Below, piece after piece: positions 10,600 to 19,386 of a stretch of 64,000 nt of DNA. The stretch's first letter is position 1; the number at the start of each line of letters is the position of its first letter. The DNA is from Candidatus Solibacter usitatus. Its GTDB lineage: Bacteria; Acidobacteriota; Terriglobia; Bryobacterales; Bryobacteraceae. Where the stretch lies: assembly GCA_016213245.1 (NCBI GenBank), contig JACRBC010000129.1:1-64000 (forward strand). Direction: 5' to 3'. The notes beneath the pieces are model-generated. The model saw only the letters and a list, made by a program, of their open reading frames with translations. It did not search any database and was not told the origin of the DNA. A program made the position numbers and the translations under genes.

Positions 10600-10941
10600 T
10601 CAATACGGTCGGGCGCTGTTAGTATCCCCAATCTCTCGGTTCTTGCGTTTTCCCTGCTTCAAGAACCAGAAGAAAACGACGGCGTACATCCCGAGCATAA
10701 ATGCGTTGAAGGCGATGCAATCGGGAGTGTATAACTCGCTCTGCTCTTCTTTGAGACACACTCGAAGGGCGTTCACAATGGGCGAAACGTGAACGGTGAC
10801 TCCCGTCAGCGGAATGGACCACACCGCCCGAGGATACAGCCGTTGAACAATCAGGGTGATGAGAAGCCCAACGGTACAGAAGAACCATATGGCGTGGTTG
10901 GCGTTTCTGAATAGACTGGCGTCAACGACCCACTGAATCAT
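10600..10941 (-). CDS. Small membrane protein, unknown
   Basis: Not recognised. 113 residues with two or three hydrophobic segments (AIWFFCTVGLLITLIV near residue 16, AFMLGMYAVVFFWFL near 80) and a basic tail KQGKRKNREIGD. Base composition is clearly lower in G+C than the flanks. It lies 41 nt downstream of the ICMT-fusion gene on the same strand, so the two may be co-transcribed and share a membrane task. Confidence 0.55.
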   Translation of the reverse strand: MIQWVVDASLFRNANHAIWFFCTVGLLITLIVQRLYPRAVWSIPLTGVTVHVSPIVNALRVCLKEEQSELYTPDCIAFNAFMLGMYAVVFFWFLKQGKRKNREIGDTNSARPY

Positions 10942-10982
10942 AAACTACTAGTACCTTAGACACGGTCCTCAGGGCAACGCGG

Positions 10983-12290
10983 TTAACCGCCATCGGCCGC
11001 TCCTCCCTTCGGGTTCGCGCGCCCAACTTGGCGCATCAGCACCAGCAGCCCGCCGAGATAAAAGAATGCTGCCATGGACGCCACAACTCCAAGCCCAAAT
11101 GCCCACCGGCTGAGAGGCGAATCGAGTGCACCACTCGTTGTAACGCCAACTCCGGTAATCGCGCCGACCAGCATGACCGGAACCGTGAACCAGACAACCG
11201 CCGCCATAAGATCTAGCAGCAGCGAGAGCTGTCGCACACGTCCAACGAACCTCTCGAACTTCTCTTCGTACGCAAGTACATTGCCGCCCACAAGTTCGAT
11301 CAGTCGGCGTCGCATGTGAGCGAAGTGGAGTGCCACGCAGAAGAACGAATATGCTTGGTACGCCGACGCTATGATCAACACTGAATTGAGCACGGGGAGG
11401 AAAAACAGGAGAGGCCAGAAGTACCCGACACTCATCAACCGCGAGACGACGCTGTCGGACTTGCTGGAGTTCTGAAGCAGCCACGTCAAGACCACAAGAA
11501 TACCCGTGTTGTGGTAGATCGCAATCTTTACGAAAGTTGCCTTGGCATCCCGCTGAAACTCGGACAGAGCGTTGTATTCAGCGAGGTGGATCTCAATCTC
11601 GCTCTTCTCGGCGTCGGAGAGAGACGCCTTTTTGATCGCGAAGATTCGGGGTGAGCGCAAATCTGCACTCGCTGGGGAGCGGTGCCGGCGCGACGCTCTT
11701 CGCCATACACCGAGAATGAGGTTCACTCCCGGGACCTCAGCACTGTACACTTCGTATTCAGTCCCGAAGGTTCGCCGTAACGTTCGCTCCTCCTGCGGAA
11801 TCCTCACGGCCCAACCGATCACCACCGTGGCCAGGACCAGCCACACGTACCACGTCTGCAGAAACAGCAAAACCCCGAGCGTGTCCAACACGTACGCTAC
11901 ATACAGGGGATGACGCACCAGCGAGTACATCCCATGTCGCACCAGCCTGTGTTCGGAGCGAATATCTACATTCAGGCTGTACATCTTCCCAAGATCACGT
12001 AGCGCGAGAAATCGCGCGATGATCCCAAGGAGAAACACGAACCAACCAACGTAGTACCACTCGTTGCGAGCGACACCGTGCCACAGCCAGGCAACCGTGA
12101 ACACCACCAGAGCATTCTTCGGCCCTACCACTAGCAACAATTCGTGCCAATCACCTTTGGTGCCCGACGTATCCCGATGTTTAAGAAGGAACAGTTGGTA
12201 GAGAAGCCGCGATCCATAGACGACCGCAAACAGAACAGCGTCAAAGGCGCCACTGGTTCCACCGACTTGGATCGTCAAGTTCAACCTCAC
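10983..12290 (-). CDS. ICMT-like membrane methyltransferase fused to an unknown membrane domain
   Basis: Residues 1-205 resemble the isoprenylcysteine carboxyl methyltransferase/PEMT family: several TM helices, then RHPLYVAYVL and the closing EERTLRRTFGTEYEVYSAEVP, the SAM-binding end of that fold. Residues 206-435 form a separate part: a charged linker (SLSDAEKSEIEIHLAEYNALSEF) and about four TM helices with a cytoplasmic-looking stretch HMRRRLIELVGGNVLAYEEKFERFV. I know no family for the second half. The start is GTG at 12290. TACAAT lies only 1 nt upstream, so a TTG at 12284 could be the true start if transcription begins there. Low G+C suggests transfer. Confidence 0.7.
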   Translation of the reverse strand: MRLNLTIQVGGTSGAFDAVLFAVVYGSRLLYQLFLLKHRDTSGTKGDWHELLLVVGPKNALVVFTVAWLWHGVARNEWYYVGWFVFLLGIIARFLALRDLGKMYSLNVDIRSEHRLVRHGMYSLVRHPLYVAYVLDTLGVLLFLQTWYVWLVLATVVIGWAVRIPQEERTLRRTFGTEYEVYSAEVPGVNLILGVWRRASRRHRSPASADLRSPRIFAIKKASLSDAEKSEIEIHLAEYNALSEFQRDAKATFVKIAIYHNTGILVVLTWLLQNSSKSDSVVSRLMSVGYFWPLLFFLPVLNSVLIIASAYQAYSFFCVALHFAHMRRRLIELVGGNVLAYEEKFERFVGRVRQLSLLLDLMAAVVWFTVPVMLVGAITGVGVTTSGALDSPLSRWAFGLGVVASMAAFFYLGGLLVLMRQVGRANPKGGAADGG

Positions 12291-12454
12291 GATTGTATCG
12301 AAGCCGAAGCAACTCTGGTTCCACTGGGAGGGACCAGGAAAACCGGCAGGATTCGACCACGGGAAGGAGTGCGGGCACTGTCTGCACTTTCCCTGAAGGC
12401 GGACGGGACCGCCTGGAACCGGAGCAACCGCGGAACGAGAGGAAGTCGTCCAGC
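12291..12454. other. Gap inside the low-G+C island
   Basis: No convincing coding sequence. It holds the upstream region of the ICMT-fusion gene, including TACAAT on the minus strand at 12292-12297. Nothing else was recognised. Confidence 0.4.
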
Positions 12455-12673
12455 CTACGCGGCTTCGTGGATCGGTTCGTGATGCAGACGCATGAACTGG
12501 TCGGCCTTCACTGAGGGCATCGCGTACGCCCGGCCGTCGTCATCGCAGAACTCGACCTCGTACACCCCCGACGCCAGGTCCTCCACCACGGTGCCGACCT
12601 GGCCGCGGACCAATCCCAGCTCCGGAAAGTCCTGGAGCAGAGCAACCACCGCAAGCATCTCAGTTTCGGCCAT
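12455..12673 (-). CDS. DUF4926-domain protein
   Basis: 72-residue protein matching DUF4926: an opening LLQDFPELGLVRGQVGTVVE, a strand VYEVEFCDDDGR and a closing MRLHHEP. It resembles small SH3-like barrels. The ORF track begins at 12745, but the ATG at 12673 is preceded by TAGGA about 8 nt upstream and matches the family length. DUF4926 genes often sit beside a second small gene in a putative toxin-antitoxin pair; no such partner is visible here, so it may be an orphan. Confidence 0.7.
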   Translation of the reverse strand: MAETEMLAVVALLQDFPELGLVRGQVGTVVEDLASGVYEVEFCDDDGRAYAMPSVKADQFMRLHHEPIHEAA

Positions 12674-12819
12674 GACGATCCTACCTTCTGTAGTGCATAC
12701 CAGCTCGTCCGCCGTGGCAAATCCTGTCACGACCAAACGATCCATGGCGTGAATCCTGCTTCCCGAGCCGCGCTGCGCCGTTCCGGGCCACTGCTGGTAA
12801 AGAAACGAACATGGTGTTT

Positions 12820-12848
12820 CCTTTCGTTAGCACGAGACGAACGAAAGG
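12820..12848. repeat. Perfect 9-bp inverted repeat near the island edge
   Basis: CCTTTCGTT and AACGAAAGG are separated by 11 nt in the gap between the DUF4926 gene and the membrane gene. It could be an operator, a terminator-like hairpin without a T-run, or part of an element end. Confidence 0.55.
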
Positions 12849-12908
12849 ATCCAACCACCTCATGAAGGCCCCGGCAAATCCCCGGCTGGGTCGCAAAGTC
12901 GTTAAACC

Positions 12909-14162
12909 TCAGGAGCGGGCATCCGTCCGCGCGTTCGATGGCATCCCGGCAACGGAACCGATTCGCTGAGCCCGCGCCCACACCGTGCATCCCGCCGCCA
13001 TCGCCACGAACGACGCCTCCATGACGAAGCCCCCTGTCGACCAGTGGCCGGGCGGCAATGCGACCTTCAACACCGAGACGCCCACCGCGCACCACGTCAT
13101 CAGCAGAAACATCGCCCGCGCCCGCGCCTGAATCGCCGTCACCCACGCCACCACGGCTGACCCGGCAACCACCGCCGCCCATCCCGCCCACACACCCACC
13201 GCCGGCTTCGCCTCGTGCAGGTCCATGAAGAACGCGCAGCAGGTCACGGTGATCGCGATCTGCCACGACAACATCTCCGACCACAGCGCCGCGGCCAGCA
13301 ACAGGCTCCCCGCCACCGTGTACCCAAACCGGATCTTCAGGCTGTACTCCAATCCGATCCCCACCAGCGCCAACGCCACTGCCGCCGCCAGCGCCAAGGG
13401 CACGTTAAACCTTCGAACGCCCCCCCGCGCGCCGCCAATCTCTGCGCGGCTCCGGTACGCCGCCCACCCATAGGCCATCCCCAGCAGCGCCCCAAACGTC
13501 AGCTCCATCATCTTCCACCAGTCAATCCACGGCCTCATCCCCGTGGGCCGCCCCCACGCCTGAATCGCCGCCCCCAACGCGAACCCCACTCCGCCGCCCA
13601 GCGCGCCCCAGCCCGCGAATCGCCACAACAGACGCGCCCCGCCGCGCCGGCCCATCCACGCGAGCAGCAAGAGCCCGCCCAGCACAAGGCCCGCCCATAG
13701 CTCCTCGCGCGGCTTGTCCACGCGATTGGAAAAGTAGATCAGCTTCGGGTGATTGATCGCGATCCACCCCGTCCAGGTCCCTGCCACCATCAGCGCCAGC
13801 CCCGCCGCCAGTTCGCGCCGCGCCGGCCGCTTCAACCCGAGCGCCAGGAACGCCCCGCCCAGCAACCCCCACGCCGCGCCCTTGATCGCAAAGCCCGTAA
13901 TCGCCCACCAGAAGGTCTCGGGCTGCAACGCCAGACCCACCGTCTGCCCGTAGGTCTCCTGCCCGCCGAATCCCACGCCCACCGCCCCGAACGCCGCCAG
14001 CAGGCCCGCTTCATCGCCGTCCCGCTCGAGCAGCAGCGCCAGGCACAGCGCCACCATCGCCCCCGGAATCATCGCCCCCAACGGGCCCCCGCCGATGAAT
14101 CCGCGCAATCCCCAGCCCAGCGACATCGTCAGCGCCGGGAATAGGAGCCAGCGGAAAGGCAT
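12909..14162 (-). CDS. Polytopic membrane protein of unknown function
   Basis: 417 residues with about eleven predicted TM helices, Gly-rich near the start (SLGWGLRGFIGGGPLGAMIPG). A family in acidobacteria and planctomycetes appears similar, but I cannot name a function. The ATG overlaps the sdhB stop (TAATG), so it is the fourth gene of the sdhCAB operon. The C-terminal 30 codons have a decayed second copy at 10443-10535. A role alongside succinate dehydrogenase is not supported beyond gene order. Confidence 0.65.
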   Translation of the reverse strand: MPFRWLLFPALTMSLGWGLRGFIGGGPLGAMIPGAMVALCLALLLERDGDEAGLLAAFGAVGVGFGGQETYGQTVGLALQPETFWWAITGFAIKGAAWGLLGGAFLALGLKRPARRELAAGLALMVAGTWTGWIAINHPKLIYFSNRVDKPREELWAGLVLGGLLLLAWMGRRGGARLLWRFAGWGALGGGVGFALGAAIQAWGRPTGMRPWIDWWKMMELTFGALLGMAYGWAAYRSRAEIGGARGGVRRFNVPLALAAAVALALVGIGLEYSLKIRFGYTVAGSLLLAAALWSEMLSWQIAITVTCCAFFMDLHEAKPAVGVWAGWAAVVAGSAVVAWVTAIQARARAMFLLMTWCAVGVSVLKVALPPGHWSTGGFVMEASFVAMAAGCTVWARAQRIGSVAGMPSNARTDARS

Positions 14163-14935
14163 TACCCCGCTCCTCCCGCCTGCGACTCTTCTCTATACGT
14201 GAACGCGCTCTTGAGGTAATCGCGGTGCATCCGGGCGATGTTCTCTATCTTGATGCCCTTCGGGCACACCGCTTCGCATTCGCCCGCATTGGTGCAGTAG
14301 CCGAAGCCCTCTTCGGTCATCTTCATCACCATGCGCATCGCCCGCCGGTCGCGCTCGGCCTGCCCCTGCGGCAGCAGCCCCAGGTGCGAGATCTTCGCCG
14401 ACACGAACAACGACGCCGACGCGTTCGGGCAGCTCGCCACGCAGGCTCCGCACCCGATGCACGCCGCCGCGTCCATCGCCATGTCCGAGCACTTCTTCAC
14501 CACCGGCAGAGCGTTGCCGTCCGGCGCCGAGCCCGTGTTCACGGAGATGAATCCGCCGGACGCAATCACCCGATCGAACGCGCTGCGGTCCACCATCAGG
14601 TCCTTCAGCACCGGGAACGCCTTGGCCCGGAACGGCTCCAGCCACAGCTCGTCGCCGTTCTTGTAGTGCCGCATGTGCAACTGGCATACCGTCGTGCCGC
14701 GTTGCGGCCCGTGCGGCACGCCGTCGATCATGAAGCCGCAACAGCCGCAGATGCCCTCGCGGCAGTCGTGCTCGAACGTCACCGGGTCCTCGCCCTTCCG
14801 CGTCAGCTCTTCATTCAATACGTCGAGCATCTCCAGAAACGACATGTGCTCGCTCGCGTCCGCCACTTCGTACCGCGCCATCTTGCCCGCGCTCTTGGCG
14901 TTCCGCTGCCGCCAGATGTTCAGGATGATCTTCAT
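14162..14935 (-). CDS. sdhB: Succinate dehydrogenase/fumarate reductase iron-sulfur subunit
   Basis: Carries electrons from the flavoprotein to the quinone site. The [2Fe-2S] ligands are in [11 protein letters not shown] and TTVCQLH. The ferredoxin clusters are in [13 protein letters not shown] and [14 protein letters not shown]. 257 residues. The sequence type ([10 protein letters not shown] start, HGPQRG insert) matches the type-B (non-classical) SQR/QFR subfamily. sdhA ends 13 nt upstream. Confidence 0.95.
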   Translation of the reverse strand: MKIILNIWRQRNAKSAGKMARYEVADASEHMSFLEMLDVLNEELTRKGEDPVTFEHDCREGICGCCGFMIDGVPHGPQRGTTVCQLHMRHYKNGDELWLEPFRAKAFPVLKDLMVDRSAFDRVIASGGFISVNTGSAPDGNALPVVKKCSDMAMDAAACIGCGACVASCPNASASLFVSAKISHLGLLPQGQAERDRRAMRMVMKMTEEGFGYCTNAGECEAVCPKGIKIENIARMHRDYLKSAFTYREESQAGGAG

Positions 14936-14948
14936 GTCCGGATGCCTC

Positions 14949-16868
14949 TTACTTGTAGTTGCGCGTCGCCAGGTGCACGTATTCGAAGCTCAGCGGCTCC
15001 ACGTGGCGCACCGGAGCCTTGCCCTCGCCCGAGTGCTCCCACACCGCCGCGTGGCAGAAGTTCGCGTCATCGCGCAGCGCTTCGCCCTCCTCCGTCTGGT
15101 ACTCTTCGCGGAAGTGGCCGCCGCAGCTCTCTTCCCGGATCCGTGCGTCGCGGCATAACAGCTCGCCCAGTTCCAGGAAGTCCGCCACGCGCCCGGCGCG
15201 CTCCAGGCTCTGATTCAATTCAGCGCCGCTGCCCGGCACATTCACGTTCTGCCAGAACTCCTCGCGGATCTCCGGGATCCGCGCCAGCGCGTGCTCCAGG
15301 CCCTGCGCCGTGCGGCCCATCCCGCAGTCCTCCCACATCGCCTTGCCCAGCTCGCGGTGGATGTCGTCCACTGTCTTGCCGCCTTTGATCGACAGCAGCT
15401 TCCTCGTCCGTTGCTCCACCTCTTCCCTGGCGCCGCGAAATTCGCTGTGTGTTTCGTCCACCCCGCCCGGCTTCACGCCGGCCAGGTAGTTCCCCATCGT
15501 GTAAGGGATCACGAAATAGCCGTCCGCCAGCCCCTGCATCAGCGCGCTCGCGCCCAGCCGGTTCGCTCCGTGGTCGGAGAAGTTCGCCTCGCCCAACACG
15601 AACAGCCCCGGGATGGTCGACTGGAGGTTATAGTCCACCCACAGCCCGCCCATCGTGTAATGCACCGCCGGGTAGATCCGCATCGGCGTCGAATAGGGAT
15701 CCTCGCCCGTGATCCGCTCGTAGATCTCGAACAGGTTGCCGTACCGCTCTTCAATCGTGTTGCGCCCCAGCCGCCCGATCGACTCGCTGAAATCCAGGTA
15801 CACTCCGCGGCCGCCCGGTCCCACGCCGTAGCCCTCGTCGCAGGCGATCTTCGCCGCCCGCGACGCGATGTCCCGCGGGCACAGGTTGCCAAACGCCGGG
15901 TAGCGCCGCTCCAGGTAGTAGTCGCGCTCCGTCTCCTCTATCGTGTTCGGATCCCGCGTGTCGTTCTTCGTCTTCGGCACCCAGATCCGCCCGTCGTTGC
16001 GCAGCGACTCCGACATCAGCGTCAGCTTCGACTGGTAGTCCCCGCTCTGCGGGATGCACGTCGGGTGAATCTGCGTGAAGCACGGGTTGGCGAAGCCGGC
16101 GCCCTTCTTGTACGCCCGCCAGATCGCCGTCGCGTTCGAGCCCTTGGCGTTGGTCGACAGATAGAACACGTTGCCGTAGCCGCCCGTCGCCAGGCACACC
16201 GCGTCCGCCACGTGGCAGGCGATCGCGCCGGTCACCATGTCGCGCGTGATGATCCCGCGCGCGCGGCCGTCAATCACCACCAGGTCCAGCATCTCGTGGC
16301 GGTAAAACATCGCCACCCGGCCCGCGTCCACCTGCCGCTCCAGCGCCTGGTAGCAGCCCAACAGTAACTGCTGGCCCGTCTGCCCTCTGGCGTAAAACGT
16401 CCTCGACACCTGCGCCCCGCCGAAGCTGCGGTTGGCCAGCACGCCGCCGTACTCCCGCGCGAACGGCACCCCCTGCGCCACCGATTGATCGATGATGTCC
16501 ACGCTCACCTCGGCCAGCCGGTAGACGTTCGCCTCGCGCGCCCGGAAGTCGCCGCCCTTCACCGTGTCGTAGAACAGCCGGTACACGCTGTCGCCGTCGT
16601 TCTGGTAGTTCTTCGCCGCGTTGATCCCGCCCTGCGCCGCAATCGAGTGCGCCCGCCGCGGCGAATCCTGGAAGCAGAAGCAACTCACGTTGTAGCCCAG
16701 CTCGCCCAGGCTCGCCGCCGCCGCGCCGCCGGCCAGCCCCGAACCCACCACAATTACGGTGTACTTCCGCTTGTTGGCCGGGTTCACCAGCTTCATCTCG
16801 AACTTGGCCTTCTGCCACTTCTGCTCCACCGGCCCGGAAGGGATCCTCGCATCCAGATTCAGTGCCAT
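14949..16868 (-). CDS. sdhA: Succinate dehydrogenase/fumarate reductase flavoprotein subunit
   Basis: Catalytic subunit with covalently bound FAD. The FAD fold is [15 protein letters not shown] and the FAD-linking region is [16 protein letters not shown]. The substrate-site region includes THPTC-like QIHPTCIPQ, and the C-terminal capping segment is [15 protein letters not shown]. 639 residues, as expected for type-B enzymes. It lies in the operon sdhC-sdhA-sdhB-membrane gene, 18 nt after sdhC. Works in the TCA cycle and respiratory chain at the inner membrane. Confidence 0.96.
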   Translation of the reverse strand: MALNLDARIPSGPVEQKWQKAKFEMKLVNPANKRKYTVIVVGSGLAGGAAAASLGELGYNVSCFCFQDSPRRAHSIAAQGGINAAKNYQNDGDSVYRLFYDTVKGGDFRAREANVYRLAEVSVDIIDQSVAQGVPFAREYGGVLANRSFGGAQVSRTFYARGQTGQQLLLGCYQALERQVDAGRVAMFYRHEMLDLVVIDGRARGIITRDMVTGAIACHVADAVCLATGGYGNVFYLSTNAKGSNATAIWRAYKKGAGFANPCFTQIHPTCIPQSGDYQSKLTLMSESLRNDGRIWVPKTKNDTRDPNTIEETERDYYLERRYPAFGNLCPRDIASRAAKIACDEGYGVGPGGRGVYLDFSESIGRLGRNTIEERYGNLFEIYERITGEDPYSTPMRIYPAVHYTMGGLWVDYNLQSTIPGLFVLGEANFSDHGANRLGASALMQGLADGYFVIPYTMGNYLAGVKPGGVDETHSEFRGAREEVEQRTRKLLSIKGGKTVDDIHRELGKAMWEDCGMGRTAQGLEHALARIPEIREEFWQNVNVPGSGAELNQSLERAGRVADFLELGELLCRDARIREESCGGHFREEYQTEEGEALRDDANFCHAAVWEHSGEGKAPVRHVEPLSFEYVHLATRNYK

Positions 16869-16886
16869 CTCTTTGCTCCCTTCTCC

Positions 16887-17582
16887 TTATTTCACCGAGG
16901 CGCCCACGACGCCCGTCAATACGGCCAGCGGAATTGAGCAGTTGCCCAGCCCCACCACCCACGCATACCCCTTCGCCAGCAGTTTCAGCTTCGGCGTGTA
17001 CTGCGGGTGGTTCACGCCCAGTGACTGGAACATGCTCCACACGCCGTGATAGAGGTGAATCGCCAGCAGAATGTTGGCGATGATGTAGAACACGCTCGCG
17101 CCGGGATTGCGGAAGCCCACTACCACATTCCGGTAGACGTCCCCCGCCTTGAAGTCCGGATGCGTTCCCCCGGTGGTGAAATGCAGGATGTGATAGATCA
17201 GAAACGCCCCGATGATCGGCCCGCTCCAGATCATCGTCCGCGCCGCGTACGTCGTGGCGATGGTCGCCTTCTTCACGTACGGCTGCGGCCGCGCGTCGTT
17301 CTTCAACCGCCAGAGCTGAAACGCCGTCATCACATGCAGTCCGGCGCACAGCAGCAGCACCCCGCGGATCGCCCACAGCCCCCCGCCCAGCCCCTGCAAC
17401 AACTCGGCGTAGTGGTTCAGCTTCTCCGGACCCTGATACACCTGCATGTTCCCGGCCATGTGGCCCAGAACAAATCCGCATAAAACAAAGCCCGTCGCGG
17501 CCATGATCGCTTTCTTGCCGACGACGGACTCATAAAAAGCGGCGGTGCGATTGGCACCGCCATTGATGGCGATTGAACTCAT
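16887..17582 (-). CDS. sdhC: Succinate dehydrogenase cytochrome b subunit (type B)
   Basis: Five-TM diheme membrane anchor. Conserved His residues lie in GFVLGHMAGN, CAGLHVMTAF, IYHILHFTTGG and AIHLYHGVWSMFQ. A single large anchor without a separate sdhD fits the type-B enzyme seen in sdhA and sdhB. The ORF track begins further upstream, but the ATG at 17582 (MSSIAINGG) fits the family; the longer frame reads through repeat DNA. 231 residues. Confidence 0.93.
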   Translation of the reverse strand: MSSIAINGGANRTAAFYESVVGKKAIMAATGFVLCGFVLGHMAGNMQVYQGPEKLNHYAELLQGLGGGLWAIRGVLLLCAGLHVMTAFQLWRLKNDARPQPYVKKATIATTYAARTMIWSGPIIGAFLIYHILHFTTGGTHPDFKAGDVYRNVVVGFRNPGASVFYIIANILLAIHLYHGVWSMFQSLGVNHPQYTPKLKLLAKGYAWVVGLGNCSIPLAVLTGVVGASVK

Positions 17583-17618
17583 CGAAGCACTCCGTCTTCC
17601 CCTCGCTTCTGCGCGGGC

Positions 17619-17691
17619 ATGGTGGGTGGGCTGCCGCCCGGAACCCACCATTGTATGAATGGCGGGTGGGCTGCCGCCCGCAATCCACCAT
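17619..17691. repeat. Two tandem REP-like palindromes
   Basis: Two 33-nt imperfect palindromes start 40 nt apart (17619 and 17659). Each has the core GGGC-TGCC-GCCC. The outer arms are ATGGTGGGT/ACCCACCAT in the first copy (perfect) and ATGGCGGGT/ATCCACCAT in the second (two mismatches). They fill much of the gap upstream of sdhC. The form matches REP/BIME-type extragenic palindromes. Confidence 0.8.
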
Positions 17692-17731
17692 TCTATTCAA
17701 GTTTCGGAGTGCCCGGTGTCTTTGCCCGCTA

Positions 17732-18151
17732 CTACCGCACCAGCGCCACCACCACGCGCTCAGGCCACTGCCGCTTCGCCACCAGCATCTGGTTCTTCGT
17801 CGCCGGTATTCCCGCGCCCGCATGCATCCCCGCCATGTGCACCTCTGCCAGCCGGTACGTCGCACCGTACTTCTCAAACACCAGCCGCGGGTTGTGCGGC
17901 TGGTTAGGGTTGCCCACCGGCACCGTCATCACCACTCTCTTCTCGCCCTTCTCGTTCGTCAGGTAAAGCATGCCCGCTCCGAGTGAGCGCTCAATCACGT
18001 ACTGCCCCGCCGGCATTGCGATCTCCGCCGCGTCGAACGCAAATGGAATCTCCACGCGCACCATCGTCGCCGCGGCAGCCGGCACGGCCAGCGCCACGCA
18101 CACCATCACCGCAAGCACACTGATCGTTGTCAACAGCCGTCCGTCCTTCAT
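17732..18151 (-). CDS. Secreted protein of an acidobacterial family
   Basis: 139 residues. A Sec signal peptide (LLTTISVLAVMVCVALAVPAAAA) is followed by VRVEIPFAFDAAEIAMPAGQYVI. That opening (PFAF...(L/M)PAGxY) recurs in many acidobacterial secreted proteins of unknown function, and the rest is predicted beta-rich. The ATG at 18151 gives a clean signal peptide; the longer ORF-track start does not. Single gene. Confidence 0.65.
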   Translation of the reverse strand: MKDGRLLTTISVLAVMVCVALAVPAAAATMVRVEIPFAFDAAEIAMPAGQYVIERSLGAGMLYLTNEKGEKRVVMTVPVGNPNQPHNPRLVFEKYGATYRLAEVHMAGMHAGAGIPATKNQMLVAKRQWPERVVVALVR

Positions 18152-18285
18152 GGTTTTTCTCCCAGTTCGTCTGTCTCTTGCTTCTCTTGGGCCCGGCCGC
18201 CTTCCCGGTGGCTTGGCCCTCACAGAAACAAACGAACGAAACCGGCTTTAGTTCGCCGCTCGCCGCGAAGTTTACAGCAGTGACA

Positions 18286-19386
18286 TTACCCCATCACCCG
18301 CGCGAAGGCCCCCTTGAAGAGCTCCATCTCCTCGCGCGTCCCGATGCTCACCCGCACGTGCTGCGGCCACGACGGCCAACTCCGCCCGATGTACACCTTC
18401 TCCTTGGCCATCGCCGCCATCACCTCTCGCCCCGGCCGCCCCACGTCTACCATGAACTTGTTGCTCACCGACGGCACAAACCTGTAACCCTCTCCCGTCA
18501 TCCACGAGAAGACGTCTTCCCGCACCTCTTTTAGGTACCGCCGGCGCTCGGCCACCACGCCCTTCGCCTTCAGGCTGGCGATCGCCCCCGCCAGCCCCGT
18601 GCATGGCAGAAACATCGTCGCATAGGGCGCGATCTTGGCAAGCAGATCCGGCCTCCCCATCGCCACCCCGGACCTCAGCCCCGCCATCCCGTAGATCTTC
18701 GAAAAGGTCTTCAGCACAACCACGTCCTTGCCCGCCGCCACCATGTCCACGCACGACTGCGCCCCGCTGAAGTGAATGTAGGCCTCGTCCACCAGCACCA
18801 CGCTCCCCGCCGGCTTGTTCGCCACCAGGTACTCGATCTCTTCGCGCGGAGTGAGAGTCCCCGTCGGATTGTTCGGATTGCACACATAAAATACGCCCGC
18901 CGCCTCGCCCGCCCGCTTCAACATCTCCCGCACGTCGTGCGCGTACTCCTTCGTCAGTGGCACGCGGTGGATCGCCGCCCCCCGGAACTCCGCCGGTCCG
19001 TCGCCCGATTCGTACGCCGGATCCGCCGTCACGTAACTCCGTCCCGGCCCGCAAAACGCCAGCACCACGCGGTGCAGCGGGTCGCTCGACCCGGCGAACA
19101 CCTGCACGTGGTCCAGCCCCACGCCCTCCTGCTCGCTCATCAGCCGGCGCAGTTCCATCGGCTCAAAGAACGAATAGCGCCCCCCGCGCTTCAGCGCCCC
19201 CGCCATCGCCTCCAGCGCCTCCGCGCACGGACCCAGCGGGTTTTCGTTGGCGTTGATCATCACCGCGTCCGGCGGCGGCGGCCCTCCGGGCATGCTTCTC
19301 TGCGCCAGCGCGGCTTCAGTGACAACGCCTACCGACGCGGCCCAGCGGGCGAACTCGCGTCTTGAAAAAGCCCTGCTCTGTCCCAT
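18286..19386 (-). CDS. Tat-exported HisC-like aminotransferase
   Basis: Fold-type I PLP aminotransferase close to histidinol-phosphate aminotransferase. NPNNPTG, VLVDEAYIHFS and the PLP lysine in VLKTFSKIYGMAGLRSG are intact, as is the C-terminal VRVSIGTREEM. Unlike cytoplasmic HisC, it starts with a twin-arginine-like leader (SRREFARWAAS) ending in ALAQ, so it is probably exported folded with PLP. The ORF track extends far upstream; I place the start at ATG 19386 because the leader begins there. That makes a 58-nt overlap with the creatininase gene. Substrate unknown. Confidence 0.82.
   Translation of the reverse strand: MGQSRAFSRREFARWAASVGVVTEAALAQRSMPGGPPPPDAVMINANENPLGPCAEALEAMAGALKRGGRYSFFEPMELRRLMSEQEGVGLDHVQVFAGSSDPLHRVVLAFCGPGRSYVTADPAYESGDGPAEFRGAAIHRVPLTKEYAHDVREMLKRAGEAAGVFYVCNPNNPTGTLTPREEIEYLVANKPAGSVVLVDEAYIHFSGAQSCVDMVAAGKDVVVLKTFSKIYGMAGLRSGVAMGRPDLLAKIAPYATMFLPCTGLAGAIASLKAKGVVAERRRYLKEVREDVFSWMTGEGYRFVPSVSNKFMVDVGRPGREVMAAMAKEKVYIGRSWPSWPQHVRVSIGTREEMELFKGAFARVMG

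Noticed and set aside
12681-12896. Possible partner gene upstream of DUF4926
   Set aside because: The 71-residue frame has no match to known partner families and covers the inverted repeat at 12820.
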